NCBI GenBank assembly: GCA_024699855.1
Contig: JAMPIQ010000003.1
Coordinates: 2,170,001-2,234,000, forward strand
Direction: 5' to 3'
Length of the DNA stretch: 64,000 bases
From: Aphelenchoides besseyi
Taxonomy: Eukaryota; Nematoda; Chromadorea; Rhabditida; Aphelenchoididae
Numbering within the stretch: the stretch's first letter is position 1; every line of letters starts with the position of its first letter. The notes beneath the pieces are model-generated. The model did no database searches and had not been told where the DNA came from. It saw nothing but the letters and a program-made list of their open reading frames with translations. A program made the translations under genes and the position numbers. Below, piece after piece: positions 21,991-33,012 of this stretch.

Positions 21991-23212
21991 CAATTCTTAT
22001 TCTGTGCATGTTACTTATTTCGCTGATTGCGTCCACTTCCATAAGAGAATCACCATTGTTAAAAGCAAATTAATAGTCAACGACGTGGTTTAATTGTTTA
22101 TCAGCGTTCAGATTCGCAACTTGAAAAATCGATTCGTTGACAGAGCCGAGACTCACATTTAATAACTTCCCATCCAAATTTGTCTCTCCATCGTTCAAAA
22201 TAGCCGTTTCGGAGTCCAACATCAGCGATAATGCGCCTAATTTCTTGTTGTTTTTAGATGATCGCGGCTACTTTACCTTTTAAGAATCCAACATCTTTTG
22301 ACGACGTTCAAAACCGAACAAAAACCTAAAAAACATAACATTAAAAGCAATTGTCTTTTAAAAAAACATCAAATTACATAAACACAGATCGTGCTCAACA
22401 ACCAACCGACAACACAACGAATAAAATATCCAGAATGAGAAAGTTTCTATCGACCAATCCAAAAACAATTTGCATACGCAATATTCAAATTACATTTACT
22501 TTATCGACTATCTCGTACCTTTGCACAGAAACATTTTCAGTGGCCTAATTTTCAATTCGCGGAACCTGCGCAAAACGTGATCATTTAAAAAAAAGTAAAT
22601 CAAAATCCGTTCACACGCTTCCGATATCTCACCGGAGCGGACACACATGCCCCTCTTATAGCAAAAAGGAAATCACGGAAAACAATTAACACAAAATCAA
22701 AAAGAACTCAAAACATGAATTTTGGTAAACATCACACTGTTAATCTAAATCGAATAATTCGTTTTAGTTTTCTTAAATCCAGTGTTTTGTGCATCTTTGT
22801 GTAGTGAGCTCGAAGGCCAAAAGTATTGTAGCGCCGAGTGTAGGATATACAATTAGGACATCGTAATGTTTTTGGCTCATGAACAATTGCTTGATGATAT
22901 TTAAACTATTCAAGTAAGAAGAATCTTTGATTACGACAATTTCCATTATTACGGCGCATGAACTTCACAGAAGTGGATTTTAAGTGGTGAAACGTCTGTA
23001 TTTATGAAATTGTCGGACAAAACAACAACAACTCTCAGCACCGTATAGTCGGATGTTAGGTATTGGTCTTGTGTGCCAAAGAAAAACATCAAATTATTGG
23101 CCGTGAATGGTTCCGAAATAAACAATGAGCGAATGTAATTATCGAACTTTATTGAATGTTACATTGATCGAAAAGACTTGGTTCCTGCAATTCATGTTAT
23201 TGAATCTTCTTC
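21991..23212. other. Region upstream of the Helitron frame; no gene supported
   Basis: AT-rich DNA that may contain the 5' end of the Helitron. A GC-richer patch near 22620-22660 (CCGGAGCGGACACACATGCC) could belong to a transposon terminus, but I could not pair it with anything. Short open frames only. Confidence 0.35.
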
Positions 23213-23479
23213 ATGCGATTACAAAATGTAGCCTCAAGTTCGGATTATGAAACGAAATTACTTCGGGAAGAGGGGAAAAACCTGCAAGTCAAAAAGCACC
23301 TCCTTTGTTCTTTGCGCTATCTACAAGGTCCAGTGCATCAAGGATTGCTCGCATTTAACCATGGCATTGCGACACCGTTGCAAGGACCTTGGTCCGAATT
23401 CAAGTTTTGGATGCCGCTTGCAAAAGCAAATAATGGGCGGGCAAATGAGCTGGTAATTAAGTACGGCGCAAATGCCTAA
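23213..23479 (+). CDS. Unrecognised 88-codon open frame
   Basis: ATG 23213 to TAA 23477-23479. The product begins MRLQNVASSSDYETKLLREE and is mixed in composition with a hydrophobic, Trp-containing C-terminal part (WSEFKFWMPLAKANNG). No family resemblance, no splice signal linking it to the gene at 23580. It lies between a Helitron and a LINE, so it could be a fragment of another transposon or chance. Confidence 0.2.
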   Translation: MRLQNVASSSDYETKLLREEGKNLQVKKHLLCSLRYLQGPVHQGLLAFNHGIATPLQGPWSEFKFWMPLAKANNGRANELVIKYGANA

Positions 23480-23579
23480 TGCTTAGCTTTGCAACTCATT
23501 TTTCTAATTTTTTTCTTTTCACTGAACGTCGTGGCTTTTGGTTTTAATTAAACTCTTTTTGAATTTAAGATCTTCGCAC

Positions 23580-24128
23580 ATGGCTACTCAAAGAAAGCCA
23601 AAGCTCAATCAAGAAGCTCGTGATACTCTTTTCAAACATTTTAGAATTAATGGTAAACGAAATAAAACTTCCTTACTTTGACATTCGACTCCAGATATCA
23701 AGAAAAAACGATTTGGGTTTGGCCGCCATGGACCAACAGAACCACCACGTTCTTTCCGTCTAATGGTGGGTTATGAAATGTTTTCTTGTATTCAAATTTA
23801 TCTTTAGATCGTTTCATCCGACTTTTGTATTGCGTATCAAAACACTTTAAAGCGTTCGGCCTTAGCGATCAGCCAGTACTTGCGGGATCCGCGCTTATGG
23901 AACTTTGAAAACTATGGTTACCTGGTTTTCGAGACGTCATGCGCACATGAAGTCATATCGCTGATAAAACGCCAACTTGGTCAACGCCTAACCGCGGATC
24001 CTAAAGCAGTGGAGGGCGGTCAATAATCCGTGTCGCGAAAGAGGAAACTCGCTGATCCCATTGAAGACACAAGCAGCGATTCTGAACTGTCCGATGCCCC
24101 AACCGAAGACATCGGTGATTCCGATTGA
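23580..24128 (+). CDS. Unrecognised three-exon gene with an in-frame stop before an acidic tail
   Basis: Exons 23580-23652, 23695-23765 and 23808 onward join in frame across two short GT-AG introns. The first stop is TAA at 24024-24026, giving about 120 residues: a basic start (MATQRKPKLNQEARDTLF), KKKRFGFGRHGPTEPPRSFR, and a mixed domain with YLRDPRLWNFENYGYLVFE and VISLIKRQLGQRL. After the TAA the same frame stays open for 33 more codons with a clear nuclear-protein character: RKRK, then an acidic Ser/Asp tail (DTSSDSELSDAPTEDIGDSD) to TGA 24126-24128. I do not recognise the family. The continuing tail suggests a recent nonsense change, readthrough, or a base error. Confidence 0.45.
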
Positions 24129-24249
24129 CATCGTTGTTTTTATTGTTTAATTTTAAGGCCCGTAATTTTAAACTTCAAATTGCAAATTCCACCAACAGAT
24201 TGCAATGCCCATTCCTGACTTTCACAATAGACGTCGTCTTTAAGTCCCA

Positions 24250-24261
24250 TTTCACTTATCT
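24250..24261 (+). repeat. Target-site duplication of the LINE, left copy
   Basis: TTTCACTTATCT, identical to 27361-27372. Confidence 0.85.
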
Positions 24262-27200
24262 GTTTGTTTGTTTTATTCACGCTCAGCGACAGATGAACAA
24301 GAATGAAGAGTGGGGTTAACCACTCGACGTCGCGGTGAGGTTGGCGGAGGCGGCATGCGGTCGTCGGCGGAACTTCAGCGGCCGGGTGTACAACCGTTCG
24401 GCTCGACTCCATCGCCTTGTGTCTCTTGCGGCTTCGATCCATCGGCGGTCAGCGGAGGCGTAGTGCTGGCCAACGTGCTTCCGTAGGTCGTCTTCCCACC
24501 GGGTGCGTGGTCGTCCCAGTGGGCGTTGAGTTGTTGGTGTCCACTGTGTAAGTCGCTCTGTCCATCGATTGTCGCTCCGGTTGAGAACTTTCTGGGCGAA
24601 CCGCCATTTGCGTTTTCGTGCTGCAACGAGAACGTCTGAGAGCTTCGTGATGCTTCGAATCCATACTGACGACTTCCCATCTCTCAACCGAAACCCGAGC
24701 ATTCGCCTTTCCATCGCTCTTTGAGTGCGGAGAAGGCGGATGAGGTTCGTCTTTGTGAGGGCCCATGTCTCGGATGCGTAAAGGAGCGTTGGGAGAATCA
24801 CCATTTGGAAGTAGCGTTGTTTGATCGAGATGGAGGTTGATTTGTTGGTGAGAAGCGTTCGTGCCCGACCAAAGCTGCCCCATGCTGCACCGATTCGTCG
24901 CCCAATTTCTCGCCCATGGTCGCGGGGTATTTGGATGAGTTGCCCCAGGTACACGAATTCGTTCGTTCTTTTGATCGTGCTCCCATTGACTGTGATCACT
25001 GTGCTTTGGGCCTGATTGCCTCGGTTGCTTGCCATCCATTCGGTTTTCTTTGTGTTGATTTGCAGCCCGACGGTTGCGCATGCGTCCACGAGAGCTTGCG
25101 TTGTTTGTTGAAGAGCGATTGGGTCCCGGTCGATGAGGACAACGTCATCGGCGTAGGCGAGGTAGCGAAGTGGGCAGCCGTTGATGTCGAGTCCGTCATT
25201 TGGCCATTGGACTTGATCGATTGCGAGTTGTAAGCAGAGGACGAAGATGAGCGGCGAAAGTGTGTCTCCTTGGCGAACACCTTGCTGGACTTGGAACTCG
25301 GCGGTTGAGCTGCCAATAGTGATGGAAGCGCTCCTGGCGGCGTAGAGTGCTTTGATGATGGCGATTGTGTCCGTGTCCACTCCATAGCGCTCCAACGCGT
25401 TCCAGATGCTTCGGAACTCAACTGAATCAAATGCTTTCTTGAAGTCGACGAACATGAGGCAGATTGGTGTGCTGTATTCGTGTGATTTCTCGATGAGCTG
25501 GTTGATTGCTTGAATGTGATCGGTTGTTGAGTAGTTGCGCCGGAAGCCTGCTTGTTCGACCGGAAGGTGTTGACGAGCTGCGGCTTCAACTCTTTGGGTC
25601 AGAGCACGGGTGACGACCTTGTAGAGAGTTGGAAGAAGCGAGATTGGTCGGTAGTTGGCGATGTCCATCCGGTCACCTTTTTTGTGTAGGAGTATCGTGG
25701 AGGCATGAGCGAAGTCGGGTGCTACATTGCTCTCTTCGACCATTTTGTTCACTGCTGTTGCGAGTTTATCAGCCAGGATGTCCGTTCCATATTTTGCGGC
25801 TTTTGAGCGAATGCCATCGGTTCCTGCAGATGTGTTACCGCGGATGCGAGAGGCGGCGGCGCGGAGTTCTTGCCCTGTGATTGGTTGGACGAGAGGTGAG
25901 TTGTGCGTAAATTGAAATGGGCCATCGATCGACGTGTAGAGTTCTGAGTAGAAGGCTGCGGCTGTGTTTGCTGTTTCTGTCGTGGTGTTCGTAATCGTTC
26001 CATCTGCTTGCCGGAGTTGGGTAATGACTTGACGTTTGTGGACGAGCTCGACTCGCCCGCGTTTCAGTCGGCCGTGTTGCAGTGCCCGTTCGAGGACTCG
26101 GATTTGGTGGTTGTGAAGGTCGGCTTGGAGTGACCGTCGGGCTTGCTTGCAAAGCTCGGCATATGTGATTAGAGCTCGTGCTGTTGGTTGCAGGTGCGGA
26201 GATGAGAGTCCAAATTTGCATTCGCGTCTTTGGCGTAAGAGATCGGTTGTTTGAGCGGAGATGCGCGGCAGAAGTTTCCATCTTACTTCGGCTCGTTGAG
26301 CGGCGTTCTTCAGGGCTGCTCGGATTGTTCGCCATTGCTTCTGACCCCGATCTTGGGTGTTTGAGTTGACGATTGTTGGGTCGCAGAGAAGGCTTTGTTT
26401 TAAGTGCAAGTTCGTCGTAGTCTGGTGGCAGTTGACGCGGACGTGGCGGGCCTCGTTTTATCTTCGTGACGCGGATTCTTGTGCGTAGGAGACGATGGTC
26501 GCTGCCCGAGTTGAATTGACTGAGTACGTGGACGTCGCTGATGTTCTTTCGTTTTCGAGCAAGGACATAGTCGAGTTCTGCCAGCGTTGAGCCGTTCGGG
26601 GATCGGTGAGTCCATCGACGGTGGTCGGGTTTCTTGAAGAACGAGTTGAGCACGTACAGGTTCTCGGCTTCGGCAAAGTTGGCCATCGCTTGTCCTCGGA
26701 CATTTCGAGCTCCTCTGCAGTACGGGCCGATGTGTTGTTGTGCGGGATTGTCGTTGCCAACTCGTGCATTGAAGTCCCCGATCACAATGTCATAGGTGTA
26801 GTTACTGCTGATGATGGCGGTGTGCAATTGGTCGAGAAATTGGTCGTAGTCGTCGTCCTGACACGGAGCATACACTTGAGTCACTCGCATTGTTTGACCA
26901 GACGGGAACGTAAAGGTGATTTGCATGATTCGATCGGAAACATTTTTCACGCTGCTTGTGTGTTGGTCGAGTCCCGAGGTGACAATGAAGCCGACTCCCG
27001 TGTGTGTTCTTTGGTTGTCTGTTCGCCCAGAGTTGTAGAAGATCAATGGAGAGGACGGGTTAAAGTCGAGTTCGGTGCGCGATGTGCCTGATCGATGTGT
27101 TTCGCTGAGGCCAATGAGATCGAAGCGGATGTGACGTAGTTCTTCAGTGAGAGCGGCGAGTCGGTTTTCGGTTGCGATGGACCGTGCGTTGAACGTGCAG

Positions 27201-27360
27201 ATTTGAAGTTCTTCTTGACGCCGTTGCCGCCTCCGCCTCTGTTTAGCATTTGGCCTGGAGGCCATCCGGGATCCAGCAACGGTTTGGCCCGGAGACTTCC
27301 ACGTCGTTTGAACGGAGCGGTGGTATGGACCGACCGTTCAGGAGAAAGACGAACGCGGGG
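24262..27360 (-). mobile_element. RTE-like non-LTR retrotransposon, near full length
   Basis: A 3,099 bp insertion bounded by a perfect 12 bp duplication. Minus-strand order is a GC-rich 5' region, one endonuclease-reverse-transcriptase coding region, a very short 3' UTR and an AAAC microsatellite tail (GTTTGTTTG on the plus strand). Size, single long coding region, short 3' tail and domain content fit the RTE clade known from nematodes. Base composition is visibly GC-richer than the flanks. The exact duplication and nearly intact coding sequence point to a young insertion. Confidence 0.85.
24316..27265 (-). pseudogene. LINE endonuclease-reverse transcriptase, one frameshift
   Basis: From ATG 27265 (MASRPNAKQRRRRQRRQEEL) to a stop at 24316-24318. 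The apurinic endonuclease part carries CTFNARSI, LIGLSETHRSG, TQVYAPCQDDDYDQF, VIGDFNARVG and SGSDHRLL. The reverse transcriptase part carries LLHKKGDRMDIANYRPISLL, FVDFKKAFDSV, QGVRQGDTLSPLIF and YADDVVLI, and the C-terminal region has GRPRTRWEDDLRKHVG. The two parts lie in different frames; removing one A from the AAAA run at 26398-26401 (complement) would fuse them. Everything else in both frames is uninterrupted. Confidence 0.88.
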
Positions 27361-27372
27361 TTTCACTTATCT
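27361..27372 (+). repeat. Target-site duplication of the LINE, right copy
   Basis: TTTCACTTATCT, identical to 24250-24261. Confidence 0.85.
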
Positions 27373-27381
27373 ATATATTAA

Positions 27382-28135
<754 letters not shown>

Positions 28136-28191
28136 TCCGATGATCTCGAAGATGACGAACGACTTCAATTCCCAACTTTCTGATCCCAAAC

Positions 28192-28207
28192 AGCCCTTCT
28201 TAGGGCT
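28192..28207 (+). terminator. Histone 3' stem-loop, H4
   Basis: AGCCCT-TCTT-AGGGCT, a 6 bp stem with 4-base loop, preceded by CTGATCCCAAAC and followed by ACAACCCC. This is the stem-loop bound by SLBP in replication-dependent histone mRNAs. An AATAAA follows about 25 bases later. Confidence 0.85.
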
Positions 28208-28436
28208 ACAACCCCATTAAATAGAAATCAAATAAACAAATGTGTTCTTGACAGTTGTATTGACCAATGAAATTCGAACTGAAAAGAAGAGTGCAATTTG
28301 AGTTTTCATTCTGTTAACGAGATGTGATCTCATTGCAAATTCTGAACATTCTCTTTCACTAATTTTGTTTGTAGGAGACGAATTGGCCATCTTTCCAACG
28401 TTCATTTCAATTCGTCAGCTTTCGAACTCCGTGCAT

Positions 28437-28445
28437 TTTCCCGCC
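28437..28445 (+). promoter_or_regulatory. E2F-like site upstream of H2A
   Basis: TTTCCCGCC about 60 bases before the H2A TATA box; an ACTCCGCCCACTC GC-box lies between them. Confidence 0.4.
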
Positions 28446-28506
28446 ATTTTCGACCGCCACTCACATTTCGGCGTCAACTCCGCCCACTCGGCACTCCACC
28501 GATGAG

Positions 28507-28514
28507 TATAAAAG
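28507..28514 (+). promoter_or_regulatory. TATA box of histone H2A
   Basis: TATAAAAG, 86 bases before the H2A start codon. Confidence 0.7.
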
Positions 28515-28592
28515 GGCTGCTCGGATGCCGTTCTAGTCACCGAACTCTCCGTTAGTTCTCTTCTTCCAAGCTCTCAGCTTTCGATCAACAAC

Positions 28593-29018
28593 ATGTCTGG
28601 ACGTGGCAAAGGTGGAAAAGCGAAGACCGGCGGAAAGGCCAAATCCCGTTCATCTCGTGCGGGGCTTCAATTTCCAGTTGGTCGGTTGCATCGTCTTCTC
28701 CGCAAAGGACACTACGCCGAGCGAGTTGGAGCCGGAGCTCCAGTCTACGTCGCCGCTGTCTTGGAGTACTTGGCTGCCGAAGTTCTCGAGTTGGCCGGCA
28801 ATGCTGCCCGTGACAACAAGAAGACTCGTATCAACCCGCGACATTTGCAATTGGCCGGTAAATTTACTTCTGATCAATTCATTTGATTTCTTGTGTTTTC
28901 AGTCCGAAACGACGAAGAATTGAACAAGTTGCTCTCGGGTGTTACGATCGCTCAAGGCGGAGTGTTGCCGAACATCAACTCCGTTCTTTTGCCCAAGAAG
29001 ACGACCGAACACGCTTAA
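28593..29018 (+). CDS. Histone H2A
   Basis: Two exons: the first runs from ATG 28593 ([20 protein letters not shown]) to a GTAAAT donor after RHLQLA; the second starts [14 protein letters not shown] and ends at TAA 29016-29018. The core ([56 protein letters not shown]) is canonical H2A. The tail is short ([10 protein letters not shown]) and lacks the SQ motif of H2A.X and the changes of H2A.Z. The intron in a gene with the replication-type stem-loop is unusual for an animal. Confidence 0.96.
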
Positions 29019-29078
29019 ACGCTCTCAAATGTTGAGCTCGAAAGCGATCTGCTGACCAACCAACTTCTGATCCAAAAC

Positions 29079-29094
29079 AGCCCTTTTTAGGGCT
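29079..29094 (+). terminator. Histone 3' stem-loop, H2A
   Basis: AGCCCT-TTTT-AGGGCT, preceded by CTGATCCAAAAC. AATAAA signals follow within about 40 bases. Confidence 0.85.
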
Positions 29095-29361
29095 ACAAAT
29101 TGGAATGAATTAATAAATTTGATGAATAAACTTGTTTTTGTGAAAGGTGAATTGTGATGTTGAAGTACAAGTAGATGGTTTGAATTGACTGGATTAATAG
29201 CATCTATTCGTGAATGGGTTTGTTGCTGTCAATATCAACTCGAGTTGGTTATTCACGTGACTTGATGAGTCTAATTCGGCGCCTCTTTTTCTGATCAGAT
29301 CATCAGAAGGGTTAGAAGGCATTGAGATTTTCAGAACAACATCTTTTGAGTCCACTTCGCT

Positions 29362-29370
29362 TTTCCCGCC
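29362..29370 (+). promoter_or_regulatory. E2F-like site upstream of H3
   Basis: TTTCCCGCC followed by AAAA, about 57 bases before the H3 TATA box, with ACTCCGCC between. Confidence 0.4.
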
Positions 29371-29426
29371 AAAACAGCGCACTCACTCAGCAGTTGACTC
29401 CGCCTCTTTTTCTCCACCAGACCGCG

Positions 29427-29995
<569 letters not shown>

Positions 29996-30054
29996 GTGCC
30001 CGATTGTTCGGACTTGTGAGCCGTAGAGTGCATTCCAATTTTCTGATCCAAAAC

Positions 30055-30070
30055 AGCCCTTTTTAGGGCT
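30055..30070 (+). terminator. Histone 3' stem-loop, H3
   Basis: AGCCCT-TTTT-AGGGCT, preceded by CTGATCCAAAAC, identical to the H2A element. AATAAA follows near 30128. Confidence 0.85.
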
Positions 30071-30181
30071 ACAAATCATAAACGATCATTTCATTTGACT
30101 GCAACCATTAAGCCAATCTCATAAAAGAATAAACGGAATTTCCCAACAATTTCATATTGAGACTTCCAATAAATTCTCCAG

Positions 30182-30189
30182 TTCCCGCC
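30182..30189 (+). promoter_or_regulatory. E2F-like site upstream of H2B
   Basis: TTCCCGCC about 50 bases before the H2B TATA box, with ACTCCGCCCACTC between, the same block as in the H2A promoter. Confidence 0.4.
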
Positions 30190-30239
30190 CATTTTAATCT
30201 TCGAGACTCCGCCCACTCCACTTTGGACTCCAACTCGCA

Positions 30240-30247
30240 TATAAAAG
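30240..30247 (+). promoter_or_regulatory. TATA box of histone H2B
   Basis: TATAAAAG, 69 bases before the H2B start codon. Confidence 0.7.
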
Positions 30248-30308
30248 CTGCGCATGTCCACTTGCTCTCCACCAGTCTCCGAACTGACTATTGAATCGCT
30301 CGTTCGCA

Positions 30309-30719
30309 ATGGCGCCCAAACCCGCTGGATCGAAGGGAAAGAAGGCTGTGAAAGCCGTGAAGAAGACCGGAGAGAAGAAACGTCGTCACAGTCGCAAGGA
30401 ATCATACGCGTAAGTTTCGATCGTTCATTTGTGTTTATTTTTGTTCTTTCTTAGAGTCTACATCTATCGTGTGTTGAAACAAGTGCATCCGGACACTGGA
30501 ATCTCCTCTAAAGCGATGTCCATCATGAACTCGTTTGTAAATGACGTCTTCGAGCGTATTGCCGGCGAAGCTTCTCGTCTGGCCACTTACAATAAGAAGT
30601 CGACCATCTCATCGCGCGAAATCCAAACATCCGTCCGACTCATTCTGCCCGGTGAATTGGCCAAACACGCCGTTTCTGAAGGAACCAAAGCCGTGACCAA
30701 GTACACTGCTGCCAAGTAA
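30309..30719 (+). CDS. Histone H2B
   Basis: Exon 1 30309-30409 and exon 2 30455-30719, joined by a GT-AG intron inside the [12 protein letters not shown] sequence. The N-terminal tail is Lys/Pro-rich ([20 protein letters not shown]) and the fold is canonical ([40 protein letters not shown], ending [10 protein letters not shown]). Last gene of the histone set. Its downstream stem-loop is degenerate, while an AATAAA at about 30799 is intact, so its 3' end may be made by polyadenylation. Confidence 0.96.
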
Positions 30720-31163
30720 ACACTCCAATTGATTTTGCAAACAATCAATTAATCTCAAACAGCCCCGTTTTATGACTACATACAAACTCTGAAAACTAAT
30801 AAACTTGTTTTTGATGCAAATTTCTTGAATGAATGAAATTAACTAAAGGTCTTTGTTAGTCTGAACGTCTAAGACGTTTGAAATTGGTCGACTTTTACTC
30901 TGCACGTGCTTACAACGAAAATGGACGACAAAAACGCCGACGTTCTCCGTCGTTTGCGAAGTGAGTAGTGTCTGTTTATTAAAGCAGAAAAATACAAGGT
31001 TATCGATCAAGTTTAAAAAAAAGAGAAGAAAATGAGAGGAATCGAATAAATGATTTGTTGTGGAAGGTTTAAATGGGATCAAAATAACAACACACTTAAA
31101 CAGAACTTTTTGATTTTAAGCGGAAAATGATCTCCATAACTTCATCGTAGTGTTTATGATATA
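30720..31163. other. H2B 3' region and spacer to mariner copy 2
   Basis: Contains the H2B 3' end. At 30921 an ATG opens MDDKNADVLRRLR up to a GTGAGT donor, which looks like a first exon, but no downstream exon in a compatible frame was found on either side of the mariner insertion. Nothing else recognised. Confidence 0.35.
30761..30777 (+). terminator. Degenerate histone 3' stem-loop, H2B
   Basis: AGCCCCGTTTTATGACT lies where the other genes have AGCCCT-loop-AGGGCT. The context (CTCAAACAGCCC before, ACA after) is conserved, but only two base pairs remain possible. Confidence 0.55.
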
Positions 31164-31376
31164 CAGGGTGTCCAGCCACAATCGGGCGATTTGAAATGCT
31201 TATATCTCAGCTATTTCTGAACCGTTTTTTAATGCGGTTTCTTGTTGTTGATGAATTAAACTAAGCGGTTTTGTTTGGCGTCGAGAAAATTTGCAACCTT
31301 CAACGGCAAATGCCGGAAATTTGCATTTTGGCGAAAAGCCGCAAAATTTGACGAAATTTCCCAATGATGAGCATTC
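31164..31376 (+). repeat. Left inverted repeat of mariner copy 2
   Basis: 213 bp, ending GATGAGCATTC, reverse match of 32616-32828. Confidence 0.9.
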
Positions 31377-31397
31377 GAAACGATTTCTTCCTCAAAA

Positions 31398-32588
31398 ATG
31401 GGTTGGTCAAATGAAGAGAAGGCATTTTGTGTGATCAAATACGCAAAGTCAAAAAGTTCGATTACGGTACAGCGAGCTTTTCGACGTCACTTTAACCTCA
31501 GTGCACATGCTCCTGTTCCTGACACTGCAAGCTTTCCGATTTGGCTTAAGAAATTCTTGGAGCAGAGGAACGTTGAAAAGAAGCAACGAGAAGATGAAAG
31601 GTTTGACAGTCCTTTCATCTTTGATTGCTCTTGTTTCAGAACGGCTAGAACACCAGATACGGTAGCCGAAGTTTTCCGTTTGATTCGTGAGAACGCTAAT
31701 TTATCGGTTCGAGCACTCGCGAGACTTGAGGGAATGCCGTCAAAATCAACGATTCATCAAATTCTAACGGCAAGTCCAAATGTTTGAATCATGTGTTTGT
31801 TCAGAATGAAGGTTATCATCCATACAAGATGCGTTTGCTTCAAGCTTTAAAACCCTGGAAATTGGGCTACTCGTGTGAATTTTGCTCGTTCTCAATTGCA
31901 ACTTCTCAACAACAATCACGATTTTCTATCGAATCTGATGTTTTCGGACGATGCGCATTTTGCCGTTCATGGATCCGTAAACCGGAATAACTTTCGTTAT
32001 TGGTCAGATACGAATCCCAACTGGCAAGTCTCAATCAACAACAAGATTGCAATCTCACAACTCAGGTACCGAGAAGCCCCTCTCCATTCTTCTCGACTGA
32101 CTGTTTGGGCAGCAATCGGGAAAATGGGAGTGGTCGGGCCGTTTTCCACGCGTGACAACGTGAACGGCGAATCGTATCTTCGACTACTCCAAGATCGGTT
32201 CTACTTCACTCTCGAATCTTGGAGACTCCAAGACCTCGTCGTGCTTATGCACGATGGGGCCCCAGTCCATTTCACACTTCGAGTTCGTGATTGGTTGAAC
32301 AATCAGTTCCCGGGGCGTTGGATGGGTCGTGGTGGAGGCAATTTTGTTGCTCCATATCCGTGGCCACCTTACAGCCCGGATTAAACTCCGTGCGACTTTT
32401 TTCTTTGGGGATATCTCAAAGATCGGGTTTATCGGACAGAGCCAGCGAACTTGGACGACTTGGAAGCACGAATCGAACGAGAATTCGCAAATTTGGATCA
32501 AGAAATGATTGATAGAGCAGTGGACGATTTTGAACGACGAATGCACAAAGTCATTGAGAGTAACGGAAAAAGTGTTGAAATTAACTGA
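31398..32588 (+). pseudogene. Transposase of mariner copy 2 (nonsense plus frameshift)
   Basis: From ATG 31398 to TGA 32586-32588, with the same domains and the same two short introns as copy 1 (GTTTGACAG donor after EDER; GCAAGT donor after IHQILT). One extra A in the run at 31849-31852 shifts the frame after LLQAL, where copy 1 is intact. The TAA at 32382-32384 between SPD and TPCDFF is shared with copy 1. The region around HDGAPVHF, broken in copy 1, is intact here. The third acidic residue of the presumed DDE triad lies 46 positions after the second, counting the stop as a residue. Confidence 0.85.
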
Positions 32589-32615
32589 TAAACAATTGAG
32601 AAAACAGAGCGACCA

Positions 32616-32828
32616 GAATGCTCATCATTGGGAAATTTCGTCAAATTTTGCGGCTTTTCGCCAAAATGCAAATTTCCGGCATTTGCCGTTGAAGGTTGCA
32701 AATTTTCTCGACGCCAAACAAAACCGCTTAGTTTAATTCATCAACAACAAGAAACCGCATTAAAAAACGGTTCAGAAATAGCTGAGATATAAGCATTTCA
32801 AATCGCCCGATTGTGGCTGGACACCCTG
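32616..32828 (-). repeat. Right inverted repeat of mariner copy 2
   Basis: 213 bp, starting GAATGCTCATC and ending GGACACCCTG beside TA. Confidence 0.9.
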
Positions 32829-33012
32829 TACAACAATTGAGAGACTATTTACAGAGAAATTATGCAAACTTTAAAACTAAGAGGTTAGTGATCACCGTCT
32901 ATCACTGAGGAGTAGCGAACTTCATGTTCATTTTCTCTTGCTAATACAAATTTCGATACGATATTCTCAAGAAGTTTGTTCAGATATCATTTCAATAATA
33001 ACCGAATTCTAG

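Larger units (their letters stand above)
31164..32828 (+). mobile_element. Tc1/mariner-superfamily transposon, copy 2
   Basis: A 1,665 bp element flanked by TA (31162-31163 and 32829-32830), with perfect-looking 213 bp inverted repeats and ends CAGGGTGTCC and GGACACCCTG. It is in the opposite orientation to copy 1 and nearly identical to it; the 2 bp length difference equals the two single-base indels seen in the transposase. It sits between the histone cluster and a truncated chemoreceptor. Confidence 0.95.

Noticed and set aside
24449..27091. Other frames of 100-210 codons inside the LINE
   Set aside because: They overlap the endonuclease-reverse transcriptase coding sequence in other frames; the GC-rich sequence gives few stops by chance.
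30921..30960. MDDKNADVLRRLR as the first exon of the chemoreceptor
   Set aside because: The splice phase does not match the exon at 33013 and the sequence is not a receptor N-terminus.
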